From Bradyrhizobium centrolobii (GTDB taxonomy: Bacteria > Pseudomonadota > Alphaproteobacteria > Rhizobiales > Xanthobacteraceae), in NCBI RefSeq assembly GCF_001641635.1, contig NZ_LUUB01000080.1, forward strand, positions 103,042-167,041: a stretch of 64,000 nt of DNA, written 5' to 3'. The notes beneath the pieces are model-generated. The model had not been told where the DNA came from. It saw only the letters and a list, made by a program, of their open reading frames with translations, and did not search any database. Of the stretch, positions 54,250 through 64,000 are shown piece by piece (position 1 is the first letter of the stretch; every line of letters starts with the position of its first letter). Position numbers and translations under genes: made by a program.

Positions 54250-55056
54250 TCACATCACCACGACCTTGGTGCCGACATTGACGCGGCCATAGAGGTCAAT
54301 GACGTCGTCGTTGCGCATGCGGATGCAGCCCGAAGAGACGTTGGTGCCGATGGTCCAGGGCTCGTTGGAGCCGTGGATGCGGTAGAGCGTGGAGCCCAGA
54401 TACATCGCGCGTGCCCCGAGCGGATTTTCCGGGCCGCCCTCCATGTGCCGCGGCAGGTCGGGCCGGCGCGCGATCATCTCCGCCGGCGGCGTCCAGTCCG
54501 GCCATTCGCGCTTGGCCGTGATCGACTTCACACCGGACCAGGTGAAGCCGGGACGCCCCACACCAATGCCGTAGCGCAGCGCCTTGCCGTTGCCCTCGAC
54601 CAGATAGAGGAACTTGTTCGGCGTATCGACCACGATGGTGCCGGCACTTTCCTTGCCGGTATAGTCAACGAGTTGTTTCTCGAACTTCGGATCGAACGGA
54701 CGCTGCCGCGGATCGACCATATCCTGCTGCACGCCAGCGCCCTGCATCTGCGGCTCGCCCATCGGCGGCAGGCGGCGCTGGTCGTAATAGGCCGGCTGCT
54801 GCTGATACATCGGCTGCTGTTGCTGCGGATAGTAGGTCTGGCCGCGACCGGGAGCGTCGCCGAACAGGAATTCGATGAAGCCGCCGCCCATGTTCGAATT
54901 GGAAGCGAGGCGCACCGGTGCCGGCGGAACCCGCGGCGCGTAGAGCACCGCGGGCGGATCGGATGGCACGGTGTTGTCGAAGGCCATTGCGCGGTCGGCG
55001 CCGGCCATGAAGGTGCAAGCGCTGCCGAGCAGCGCGACAGACATTCTCTTGAACAT
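54250..55056 (-). CDS. L,D-transpeptidase (ErfK/YbiS/YcfS family), exported
   Basis: The 268-residue protein starts MFKRMSVALLGSACTFMAGA, a signal peptide ending near RAMA. A Gln/Tyr/Pro-rich linker (YYPQQQQPMYQQQPAYYDQR) follows. The catalytic domain begins with GTIVVDTPNKFLYLVEGNGK and ends with the active site IHGSNEPWTIG...SSGCIRMRNDD, with the Cys nucleophile intact. Enzymes of this type make 3-3 cross-links in peptidoglycan or attach proteins to it. The ATG at 55056 is chosen for the signal peptide. Confidence 0.93.
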   Translation of the reverse strand: MFKRMSVALLGSACTFMAGADRAMAFDNTVPSDPPAVLYAPRVPPAPVRLASNSNMGGGFIEFLFGDAPGRGQTYYPQQQQPMYQQQPAYYDQRRLPPMGEPQMQGAGVQQDMVDPRQRPFDPKFEKQLVDYTGKESAGTIVVDTPNKFLYLVEGNGKALRYGIGVGRPGFTWSGVKSITAKREWPDWTPPAEMIARRPDLPRHMEGGPENPLGARAMYLGSTLYRIHGSNEPWTIGTNVSSGCIRMRNDDVIDLYGRVNVGTKVVVM

Positions 55057-55371
55057 CGACGTACTCTGTACTGTTTCGTCTAGATCACATTCGTCGTGGA
55101 GAGCGCCTGCTGATCCGCGCTTCCCGACGTGGTCAATAAAGATCAAAAGCCAATCGGTTTGGTAAACGGAAACGGCGTTTGGATTCACCACGCCGGCAAC
55201 ATCGGCGCAATTTGGCGATCAGCGTTTATTTTCGGTGAACGGCGAAAGCGCATGGTTAATCGCCGGTTTGCGCGCCGTCGCGCGCGTCCGCATCACAGTT
55301 CCTGCCGTGAACTTCGTGTTAAATCGCTTCTGCCTACAAAGACGCGTGAGTGAGGTGGGGGGAGTATCCTA

Positions 55372-56145
55372 ATGGCTGTTCACCGCAAACGTTTTCGCGT
55401 CGAGGAGGCTATTGTCGGCGAGATGCCCAGTCTCGAAATGATCGAGGAGGCTGCGCCGATGCACAACGAGATCATGGCCGAGCTTCGCGCGATCCGCGCC
55501 CAGATGGCGCGCAACGGTCATGCGGGGCACGCCGCGCTGCCGCCGAGCGAAGCCGTCATGGCGCAGGAAGTCGCCGACGCACGCGCGATGCTGGAGACCT
55601 ATCGCGCCCAGATCGAGCAGTGCGAGAAGCTCAAGGTCGAGCTCGACCTCATTCACGACGCCATCAACCGCACCAAGCGCGAGATCGCGGTGCTGCATGG
55701 CAAGAGTTTCAACGGCGAGGAGATGGCCAAGGTCAACGGCGAGCTCGGCGCGGTCGTCGGCGGCACCGAGCAGGCGACACAGCAGATCCTCGAAGCCGCC
55801 GAGTCGATCGACCAGGCGGCATCCGCGCTGTCCAAGGTGGACTCGGTCGATCAGCAGAAGCGCCTCGCCGACGACATCCAGGAACGCGTCATCTCGATCT
55901 TCGAGGCCTGCAACTTCCAGGACCTGACCGGCCAGCGCATCAGCAAGGTGATGGGCACGATGAAGTTCATCGAGCAGCACATCAACGCGATGATGGACAT
56001 CTGGGGCGGCGTCGACGCGATCAAGGCGCACGCGCCGCCGATCGTCGACACCCGCGACGAGGACGCCAAGCTGCTGAACGGCCCGAAGCTCGCCGGCGAC
56101 GTCGGCCACGCCTCGCAGGACGACATCGACGCGCTGTTCGATTGA
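55372..56145 (+). CDS. cheZ: Chemotaxis phosphatase CheZ
   Basis: The 257-residue, mostly helical protein has the CheZ active-site stretch FEACNFQDLTGQRI with Asp184 and Gln188, spaced as Asp143 and Gln147 in E. coli CheZ. The C-terminal tail SQDDIDALFD matches the peptide that docks on CheY. It should therefore remove phosphate from a CheY such as the product at 2278. A purine-rich GGGGGGAG lies ahead of the ATG. It is divergent from the L,D-transpeptidase gene and ends in a strong terminator. Confidence 0.92.
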   Translation: MAVHRKRFRVEEAIVGEMPSLEMIEEAAPMHNEIMAELRAIRAQMARNGHAGHAALPPSEAVMAQEVADARAMLETYRAQIEQCEKLKVELDLIHDAINRTKREIAVLHGKSFNGEEMAKVNGELGAVVGGTEQATQQILEAAESIDQAASALSKVDSVDQQKRLADDIQERVISIFEACNFQDLTGQRISKVMGTMKFIEQHINAMMDIWGGVDAIKAHAPPIVDTRDEDAKLLNGPKLAGDVGHASQDDIDALFD

Positions 56146-56166
56146 GCGGACGGACATACGGAGAAA

Positions 56167-56200
56167 CAAAACGCCGGCGAGAGCCGGCGTTTTGTTTTTT
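56167..56200 (+). terminator. Strong intrinsic terminator after cheZ
   Basis: CAAAACGCCGGC and GCCGGCGTTTTG form a perfect 12-bp stem around GAGA, followed by six T residues. Confidence 0.93.
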
Positions 56201-56223
56201 GCGGACTAGTCCGAACTGCCTTC

Positions 56224-56424
56224 CCTTCTCCCCTGGTGGGAGAAGGTGGCATAGGCGGCCTTCGGCCGCCGTTCTTGAGAGAACGCCGATGCTTCGCATC
56301 GGCTATGGCGCCGGATGAGGGGTTCTATCCGCGAGCTCGAAAGCGAGAGGCTCACGCGCGGAGAGAGACCCCTCACCCGGCTTCGCTTCCAGCGAAGCCA
56401 CCCTCTCCCACAAGGGGAGAGGGT
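56224..56424. repeat. Long palindromic repeat, copy B (about 200 bp)
   Basis: It begins CCTTCTCCCCTGGTGGGAGA and ends CCTCTCCCACAAGGGGAGAG, with the same internal hairpins as copy A at 54038-54240 and the same orientation. The two copies bracket the L,D-transpeptidase and cheZ genes. Confidence 0.9.
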
Positions 56425-56449
56425 GCATCGCGAACTTGGCGCTGTTTTC

Positions 56450-56971
56450 TTACGCCCTCGGCGCGCAGCGGACGTAGACCATGTTGCCGTAGCGAGTGGC
56501 GGCGTCCTTGTCGATGAAGCGGGTAATCATGACGCGGCCGTCGAAGGAGACGATCTCGCGGTCCTGCTCGCCGGGAGTCGGACCGGACGGTCCGATGTAG
56601 TTCTTGCCGCTGGGCGAGCCCTTCAGCCGCAGCTCCTGCGGGGTCGCCTGGTCGGCAAGATGCATGATGACGCCGCCGGACTGGCCGGCGCCGATCACGT
56701 AGGGATTCTTGCACTGGGCCCGCGCGGCGGCCTCGGTGCGGGCGCGGTCGGCCGGATTCTGGAACGAGGCGAGGCCCCAGCGGCCGACGATCTCGTCGGA
56801 GCGGATGCTCGCCGGCATTTCCGGCGCGACACCGGGCTCAGCCCCAGGCGGCGGCTGGGACGAGGAGAAGGACGGCAGGCTCGTACCGCCGCCGCAGGCG
56901 CCCAGCAGCAGCGCCAGCAATGAGACGGCGCCCAGATTGGCAGCCGTGCGCGCATGAGCCGAACTGATCAT
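56450..56971 (-). CDS. Putative lipoprotein of unknown function
   Basis: The 173-residue protein has a signal sequence with a lipobox, LLALLLGAC, so the Cys would be lipidated and the protein held in the outer or inner membrane. The mature part has a Ser/Pro-rich linker, then IVGRWGLASFQNPADRART and a beta-rich domain with two further Cys. It has a loose likeness to Inh/Omp19-type lipoproteins, too weak to assign. GGGGGAATG precedes the ATG at 56971. Confidence 0.78.
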   Translation of the reverse strand: MISSAHARTAANLGAVSLLALLLGACGGGTSLPSFSSSQPPPGAEPGVAPEMPASIRSDEIVGRWGLASFQNPADRARTEAAARAQCKNPYVIGAGQSGGVIMHLADQATPQELRLKGSPSGKNYIGPSGPTPGEQDREIVSFDGRVMITRFIDKDAATRYGNMVYVRCAPRA

Positions 56972-57127
56972 AACATTCCCCCGAGCAAGACCTTGGCCAC
57001 ACCCCTCCCGCAGCCAAGCGCAAAACCGCTGCCGGGGCAATGACGTCGTTTTATACGCCGGCACTCCGAACGAGTTTCCAGTGCCACCATCCTATATCCG
57101 CCTCACCAATCGCTTAACCACCTTTGC

Positions 57128-57156
57128 TTGACAGGATCGCGGCCAAGCCATATTTC
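57128..57156 (+). promoter_or_regulatory. Sigma-70-type promoter of groES-groEL
   Basis: TTGACA (57128-57133) and TATTTC (57151-57156) are separated by 17 bases. The predicted transcription start falls just before the CIRCE element, so HrcA binding would block initiation. Confidence 0.7.
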
Positions 57157-57167
57157 CGGGCGCACTA

Positions 57168-57194
57168 TTAGCACTCGGAAAGGCCGATTGCTAA
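57168..57194 (+). promoter_or_regulatory. CIRCE element (HrcA operator)
   Basis: TTAGCACTC, nine bases, then GATTGCTAA match the CIRCE consensus with one change (GAGTGCTAA would be perfect). It lies about 95 bases before groES. CIRCE is bound by the repressor HrcA, which needs GroESL to stay active, giving heat-shock feedback control. Confidence 0.9.
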
Positions 57195-57288
57195 GCGCGC
57201 CGTTCGATCCTCGGAGAGGGTGGACGGAAGCGCCGCCCTCACCCACTTCCGCTACTTTCGACAGAGCGAGCCTCCAAAGGGAAACGTC

Positions 57289-57585
57289 ATGGCTAAATCC
57301 AAATTTCGTCCGCTGCATGACCGCGTCGTGGTCAAACGTATCGACGCCGAGGAAAAGACCAAGGGCGGCATCATCATTCCGGACACTGCCAAGGAAAAGC
57401 CGTCCCAGGGTGAAGTCGTCGCCGTGGGCCCCGGTGGCCGCGACGAGACCGGCAAGCTGATCCCGATCGACCTCAAGGTCGGCGACCGCGTGCTGTTCGG
57501 CAAGTGGTCGGGCACCGAGGTCAAGATCGACAATGAAGAGCTCCTGATCATGAAGGAGTCGGACATCATGGGCGTGCTGGCCTAA
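57289..57585 (+). CDS. groES: Co-chaperonin GroES
   Basis: The 98-residue protein caps GroEL during protein folding. It opens MAKSKFRPLHDRVVVKRIDA, has the mobile loop EEKTKGGIIIPDTAKEKPSQG and ends EELLIMKESDIMGVLA, all family signatures. The ATG at 57289 has AAAGGGA upstream. The CIRCE element controls the unit. A 228-base spacer with a palindromic repeat separates it from groEL. Confidence 0.97.
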   Translation: MAKSKFRPLHDRVVVKRIDAEEKTKGGIIIPDTAKEKPSQGEVVAVGPGGRDETGKLIPIDLKVGDRVLFGKWSGTEVKIDNEELLIMKESDIMGVLA

Positions 57586-57619
57586 GGCCATCAGCCTGAA
57601 CAGCCGCTGAATGCTCATT

Positions 57620-57763
57620 GTCATGCCCGGGCAGAAGTGCGAAGCGCGTCTTCGCGCCAGACGACCCGGGCATCCATCGTTCTTCGTACGATGATGGATT
57701 GCCGGGCCTACGCCACGCCGAAGCGGCTTCGGCCGCGCAGGCGGGTCAGGCCCGGCGATGACG
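57620..57763. repeat. Composite palindromic repeat inside the groES-groEL operon
   Basis: GTCATGCCCGGG at the left pairs with CCCGGGCAT, and GCCGGGCC...GGCCCGGCGATGACGA closes the right half; CGAAGCGGCTTCGG is an internal hairpin. It is the same family as 21474-21574. It occupies most of the spacer between groES and groEL. Confidence 0.85.
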
Positions 57764-57813
57764 AGCAGAACGTGCGGCGCCCCATCGATCCAAGATTTTC
57801 AGGAGTTAAGATA

Positions 57814-59445
<1,632 letters not shown>

Positions 59446-59472
59446 AAGCCCATTCTTGCCCGACAATCCTGC

Positions 59473-59502
59473 GAAGGCCGCCTCCGGGCGGCCTTCTTTT
59501 TT
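59473..59502 (+). terminator. Intrinsic terminator after groEL
   Basis: GAAGGCCGCC and GGCGGCCTTC form a perfect 10-bp stem around TCCG, followed by six T residues. Confidence 0.93.
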
Positions 59503-59588
59503 GCCGATGATGCCCCGCGCTTTCCAATTCAACCGACGGCCAAAACCCACTACGGTGGCGCCGATTCTTTTGCTTGAGGATTTCGTCG

Positions 59589-60800
59589 ATGCGCGCGCTT
59601 CTGGTTTGTCCGACCGTACTTTTGGCGGCTCTGCTTGCGGCGTCGCCATATCCCGCATCGGCCCAGATGAAGCTGTCGCCGAAGGCGGCGGCGCCTGGCG
59701 GCACGGAGACGCGCTATTTCACCTCGATCGACGGGCTGATGGACGGCAATGCCGACGTGATCCTGAAGGAGACGCGCCAGGGCAAGACGGTCACATCCGC
59801 CGTGCTCGACATCTGCTACCCCGTGGCGAAGAATTCCGACCGCAAGGACCGCTTCGTCGCCAATCTCCAGGTCGCGGGCCAGACGCTGACGGGCACGACG
59901 CAGAGCCTCGGCGAGAAGGCGCCGGTCACCATCAAGCTGCTGCGCAAGCCGACCGGCGACACCTTCGAATTTCGCGGCCAGATCTCGATCGGCCAGGTCG
60001 TGACCGAGGTCGCCTCCCCCGACAATTCCGACCTCAGCGAGAAGGAATTTCTGGACAACCAGACCTCCGACGACGGCATCACGCCACAGCCGAAGGACTT
60101 TACCGAGGTCTCGCCGGAAGCGATCGCGGTCAAGATCAAGCTCGATGCGGCGACCGACTTCCTGAAGAGCCTGAAGGGCCAGGACGTCGAGGTGACGCTG
60201 GCAAGCCTCTCGGTCGGCTGCGACGCGCTGCGCGCCGGCGAGCAGACCATCAACATGTCGGTCGATCCGGAGCGCGCGGCCGCGCTGCTCGCAAAGCTCA
60301 AGGCGATGCCGGGCGTCACTGCTGCGGGGTGGACCGCCGGCATGACCGAGATGGACCGCACGATCCGCTTCCCCGCCGCCGACTGGCGCGACGGCGACAA
60401 AATCAATCGCGACAAGCTCGCAACCGCGGTCTCGAACGTGCTGAGCAGGACGCTCGCCGCGAAGCCGGTCTCGCAGAGCTTCAGCCCCACCACCGGCAAG
60501 CTCAAGCTGGTCTTCAAGCGGCCGAACCAGGATTTCCCGGCGCTCGAGCTCACCGACACGATCGAGGTCGCGGGCCTCGTCTCTGCCGACAAGCCGGGCA
60601 GCACCGACAGGCTGATGCTCTGGATCGGCAGCCCCTCGACCACGACGGCCGACGAGAGCACCGGCGCGAAGCTCAATGTCTCGGACGAAGGGGCGACCGA
60701 CGAGGAAGGCGACCAGCCCGACGACAACGGCTCGATCGAGGCGCTCACCAAGGAGCTGAAGGGCCAGCGCTGGGACGCCGACAAGTCGCTGTGGAAATAG
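59589..60800 (+). CDS. Exported protein of unknown function
   Basis: The 403-residue product has a signal peptide (MRALLVCPTVLLAALLAASP) ending in ASAQ. The mature part has alternating beta-like and helical segments with two Cys (DICYPVAK, VGCDALRA) and an acidic C-terminal tail (DEEGDQPDDN). No domain was recognised. GAGGA lies eight bases before the ATG at 59589. It is transcribed separately from groEL, given the terminator between them. Confidence 0.78.
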   Translation: MRALLVCPTVLLAALLAASPYPASAQMKLSPKAAAPGGTETRYFTSIDGLMDGNADVILKETRQGKTVTSAVLDICYPVAKNSDRKDRFVANLQVAGQTLTGTTQSLGEKAPVTIKLLRKPTGDTFEFRGQISIGQVVTEVASPDNSDLSEKEFLDNQTSDDGITPQPKDFTEVSPEAIAVKIKLDAATDFLKSLKGQDVEVTLASLSVGCDALRAGEQTINMSVDPERAAALLAKLKAMPGVTAAGWTAGMTEMDRTIRFPAADWRDGDKINRDKLATAVSNVLSRTLAAKPVSQSFSPTTGKLKLVFKRPNQDFPALELTDTIEVAGLVSADKPGSTDRLMLWIGSPSTTTADESTGAKLNVSDEGATDEEGDQPDDNGSIEALTKELKGQRWDADKSLWK

Positions 60801-60887
60801 GCCGCGTTGTCGCGGTCGCTCGCCTGATTGTTAAGATTCGATTCAGTTTAAACGGTCATCATCGGGTAGCCGAACGTGGGTCGCATC

Positions 60888-61577
60888 ATGCAAGACCACG
60901 AGCCGAGTACCCTTGGAAACATCTGGTCCGGGAATGTGGGTGGCGGCCAATTGCAGAGGCAGCCGGCCAGCCTGTGGGATCTCTTAAGCGACGATCGCGA
61001 AGAAGTGCTGGTGCTACGAGACCCGTATGGTGTTCGAGCGCGCACCGTTCTGCTGTTCACAATCGCACTTGTGGCAAGCTTCGGGCTGGGATGGGCCGGA
61101 GGTCTGAATTGGCCTGCCTTCGCAAGCATGTTCGGCGTCAGCCCGATTACCCAGAAAGCAGCGCCCTCACCGCGAGCTTCTGAAACAAGATCCGGGGCCA
61201 AGATTGAAGGCGCTCGAAAGACGGCATCTACCTCCGAGCAAACGACCGCACCCGCTTTTGTAGGAAGCATTCCCAAGACTTCCGCCTCGTCGGGCATACG
61301 CTCGTCGACGGCCTCGCAAGCAAATACGAGCCCATCCGGGCCGGCGGTAGCAATGAGGCAGCCATTGGTGCCGGCACCTGAAACGAGGCCCACAACCATC
61401 CCCGGGTGGACGGTTGTCGACGTTCGGGACGGAACCGCTGTTCTCGAAGGCCCTGACGGAATTCGGATGGCCGCGCGCGGCGACATTATTCCCGGACTTG
61501 GACGAATAGACTCCATCGTGCGCTGGGGCAGTCGCTGGATCGTCGCCACCGCCAACGGATTGATTGCGACGCCGTAA
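60888..61577 (+). CDS. Single-pass membrane protein with PilP/GspC-like C-terminus
   Basis: The 229-residue protein has a cytoplasmic N-terminal part, one membrane segment (TVLLFTIALVASFGLGWAGG), a Ser/Thr/Ala-rich linker and a C-terminal domain, GWTVVDVRDGTAVLEGPDGI then GDIIPGLGRIDSIVRWGSRW. That domain recalls the small beta-domain of PilP/GspC inner-membrane proteins of secretion and pilus systems. No such genes are nearby. Starts at 60876 (GTG) and 60888 (ATG) are both possible. Confidence 0.7.
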   Translation: MQDHEPSTLGNIWSGNVGGGQLQRQPASLWDLLSDDREEVLVLRDPYGVRARTVLLFTIALVASFGLGWAGGLNWPAFASMFGVSPITQKAAPSPRASETRSGAKIEGARKTASTSEQTTAPAFVGSIPKTSASSGIRSSTASQANTSPSGPAVAMRQPLVPAPETRPTTIPGWTVVDVRDGTAVLEGPDGIRMAARGDIIPGLGRIDSIVRWGSRWIVATANGLIATP

Positions 61578-61643
61578 CCGCCAAAGAACGAGGCCAGCCG
61601 CCCTGCGCTCGATGAGGAGCAGGCCACCGTCTGGGCGACACGA

Positions 61644-61740
61644 CTACAGCGTCACTCCGCGAACATGCGCCTCTGCGACATCAACCAACTGCTCAATCGA
61701 GCTGGTCGCGGTGTCCAGAATGAGACGCGGGCGCCGGCTG
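61644..61740 (-). pseudogene. Possible C-terminal remnant of a P-loop kinase-like protein
   Basis: One minus-strand frame reads RPRLILDTATSSIEQLVDVA and then EAHVRGVTL before a stop, with no start codon or upstream coding sequence. The Asp-Thr then helical ending resembles the C-terminus of small AAA_33-type kinases. The upstream half is missing, having been replaced by the gene ending at 61750. This is a weak call. Confidence 0.3.
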
Positions 61741-61749
61741 CCGCGAAGT

Positions 61750-62145
61750 CTAATTCCCATTCGCCCGGAACCGCAGCGGCTTCGGGCCGATCAGCGTGAG
61801 CACGTCACCCTGGCGCTTCCAGGTCTCGGTGGCGGCGAGCGCCGCGACGAGATCGTCGTCGGCCTGTGCCTTGGCGGGAGGGCAGGAACGGTCCTGGATC
61901 TGGCCCGGCACGAAGATCACGGTGTTGCCGGCGACCGAGAACTGGCCCTTGCTACCCTTGCACCAGAGCTCCAGCACGACCTCGCCATTGTCGCCGATCT
62001 CGATGTTGGGAATGCGCTTCGAGCCCGGCTGCGGCAAGGCCTCGAGCGTCATCTCGGTGCCGAAGGGAAAGCCGTCCTCGGCGTAGGCAGCGCCCGTCAT
62101 CAGCAACACCGCGGCAGCCGCGCGCACCATCTGCTTGAAAACCAT
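61750..62145 (-). CDS. Exported META-domain-like protein (HslJ-like)
   Basis: The 131-residue protein starts MVFKQMVRAAAAVLLMTGAA with a signal peptide ending in AYAE. The mature part contains DRSCPPAKAQADDDLVAALA and GDVLTLIGPKPLRFRA, a pattern like the META domain of HslJ. Two Cys (ELWCKGS, DRSCPP) may pair. The ATG at 62145 is chosen because a longer frame to 62406 would run through the lctP terminator. Function is unknown. Confidence 0.72.
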   Translation of the reverse strand: MVFKQMVRAAAAVLLMTGAAYAEDGFPFGTEMTLEALPQPGSKRIPNIEIGDNGEVVLELWCKGSKGQFSVAGNTVIFVPGQIQDRSCPPAKAQADDDLVAALAATETWKRQGDVLTLIGPKPLRFRANGN

Positions 62146-62222
62146 GAAACCTCTCGACCGTCCTTGAACCGCCGCACCTTCTATAAGACGGGGACGGCGT
62201 TGAGAAGGTTGGCGATCCACGC

Positions 62223-62254
62223 AAAATCCCCGCGGGATCGCTCCCGCGGGGATT
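62223..62254 (-). terminator. Intrinsic terminator after lctP
   Basis: AATCCCCGCGGGA and TCCCGCGGGGATT form a perfect 13-bp stem around TCGC. On the minus strand it is followed by a short T run (TTTT). It lies 22 bases after the lctP stop codon. Confidence 0.85.
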
Positions 62255-62276
62255 CCTTGCAGCAGGACGCGCGAGG

Positions 62277-63941
<1,665 letters not shown>

Positions 63942-64000
63942 GCTCTTCCTCCCCCCACGCATTGGTGTGGCAGGGCGGCCAGCGTGGACAGCCGAGCCTG

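Overview
The window looks like chromosome of a Bradyrhizobium-type alphaproteobacterium (Nitrobacteraceae). The evidence is high GC in almost all genes, family-typical proteins (TipF-like EAL protein, DUF2093, DUF4170, DUF2076, RHH_4 protein, 325-residue HisG with HisZ, CIRCE-controlled groESL, CheZ with a C-terminal acidic tail), and intergenic spaces filled with palindromic repeats typical of that group. No rRNA, tRNA, CRISPR array, intact insertion sequence or phage was seen. The assignment rests on sequence character, not on a database search.

Layout. 1-8.5 kb: end of a degenerate EAL gene, HAD hydrolase, CheY, ribF, ileS, lspA and an exported protein. 8.7-12.4 kb: an active/inactive M16 peptidase pair, arfB and a small exported protein. 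12.7-15.7 kb: a cluster for a periplasmic flavin dehydrogenase (cytochrome c, glyoxalase-fold protein, Tat-exported small subunit, GMC oxidoreductase). 15.8-24 kb: RHH protein, mutL, rsmD, an rluB-type synthase with a very long disordered N-terminus, tadA, a fluoroacetate-dehalogenase homologue and purD. 24.3-26.7 kb: a tight four-gene operon ending in its own winged-helix regulator, with two palindromes inside its promoter; xseA is divergent.

28.4-39.2 kb is the accessory part: codon use is less GC-biased and genes are mostly unfamiliar. It holds a three-gene cassette of unknown proteins, an ATP-grasp enzyme, a flavin oxidoreductase and two GT-C-like membrane proteins. Between them lie a 49-residue ORF, a hydrolase that has lost its nucleophile, a DUF2093 protein and a PsiF-like protein. 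39.2-45 kb is an envelope operon on the minus strand (pmbA-type protease, IMPase, DUF4170, DUF374 acyltransferase, waaA, lpxK). 45.2-53 kb: DUF6101, ubiA (with a 16-bp perfect inverted repeat around its start codon), an exported protein, rsmE, hisZ-hisG, and a GT2/HpnK-type deacetylase pair. 53-64 kb: DUF2076, L,D-transpeptidase and cheZ (flanked by about 200-bp direct repeats), a lipoprotein, groES-groEL behind a CIRCE element, three exported or membrane-anchored proteins and lctP.

Most of the window is housekeeping. The points most worth following are the 28.8-35.1 kb accessory genes, the self-regulated operon at 24.3-26.7 kb, the dehalogenase, the ubiA leader structure and the nucleophile-less hydrolase.
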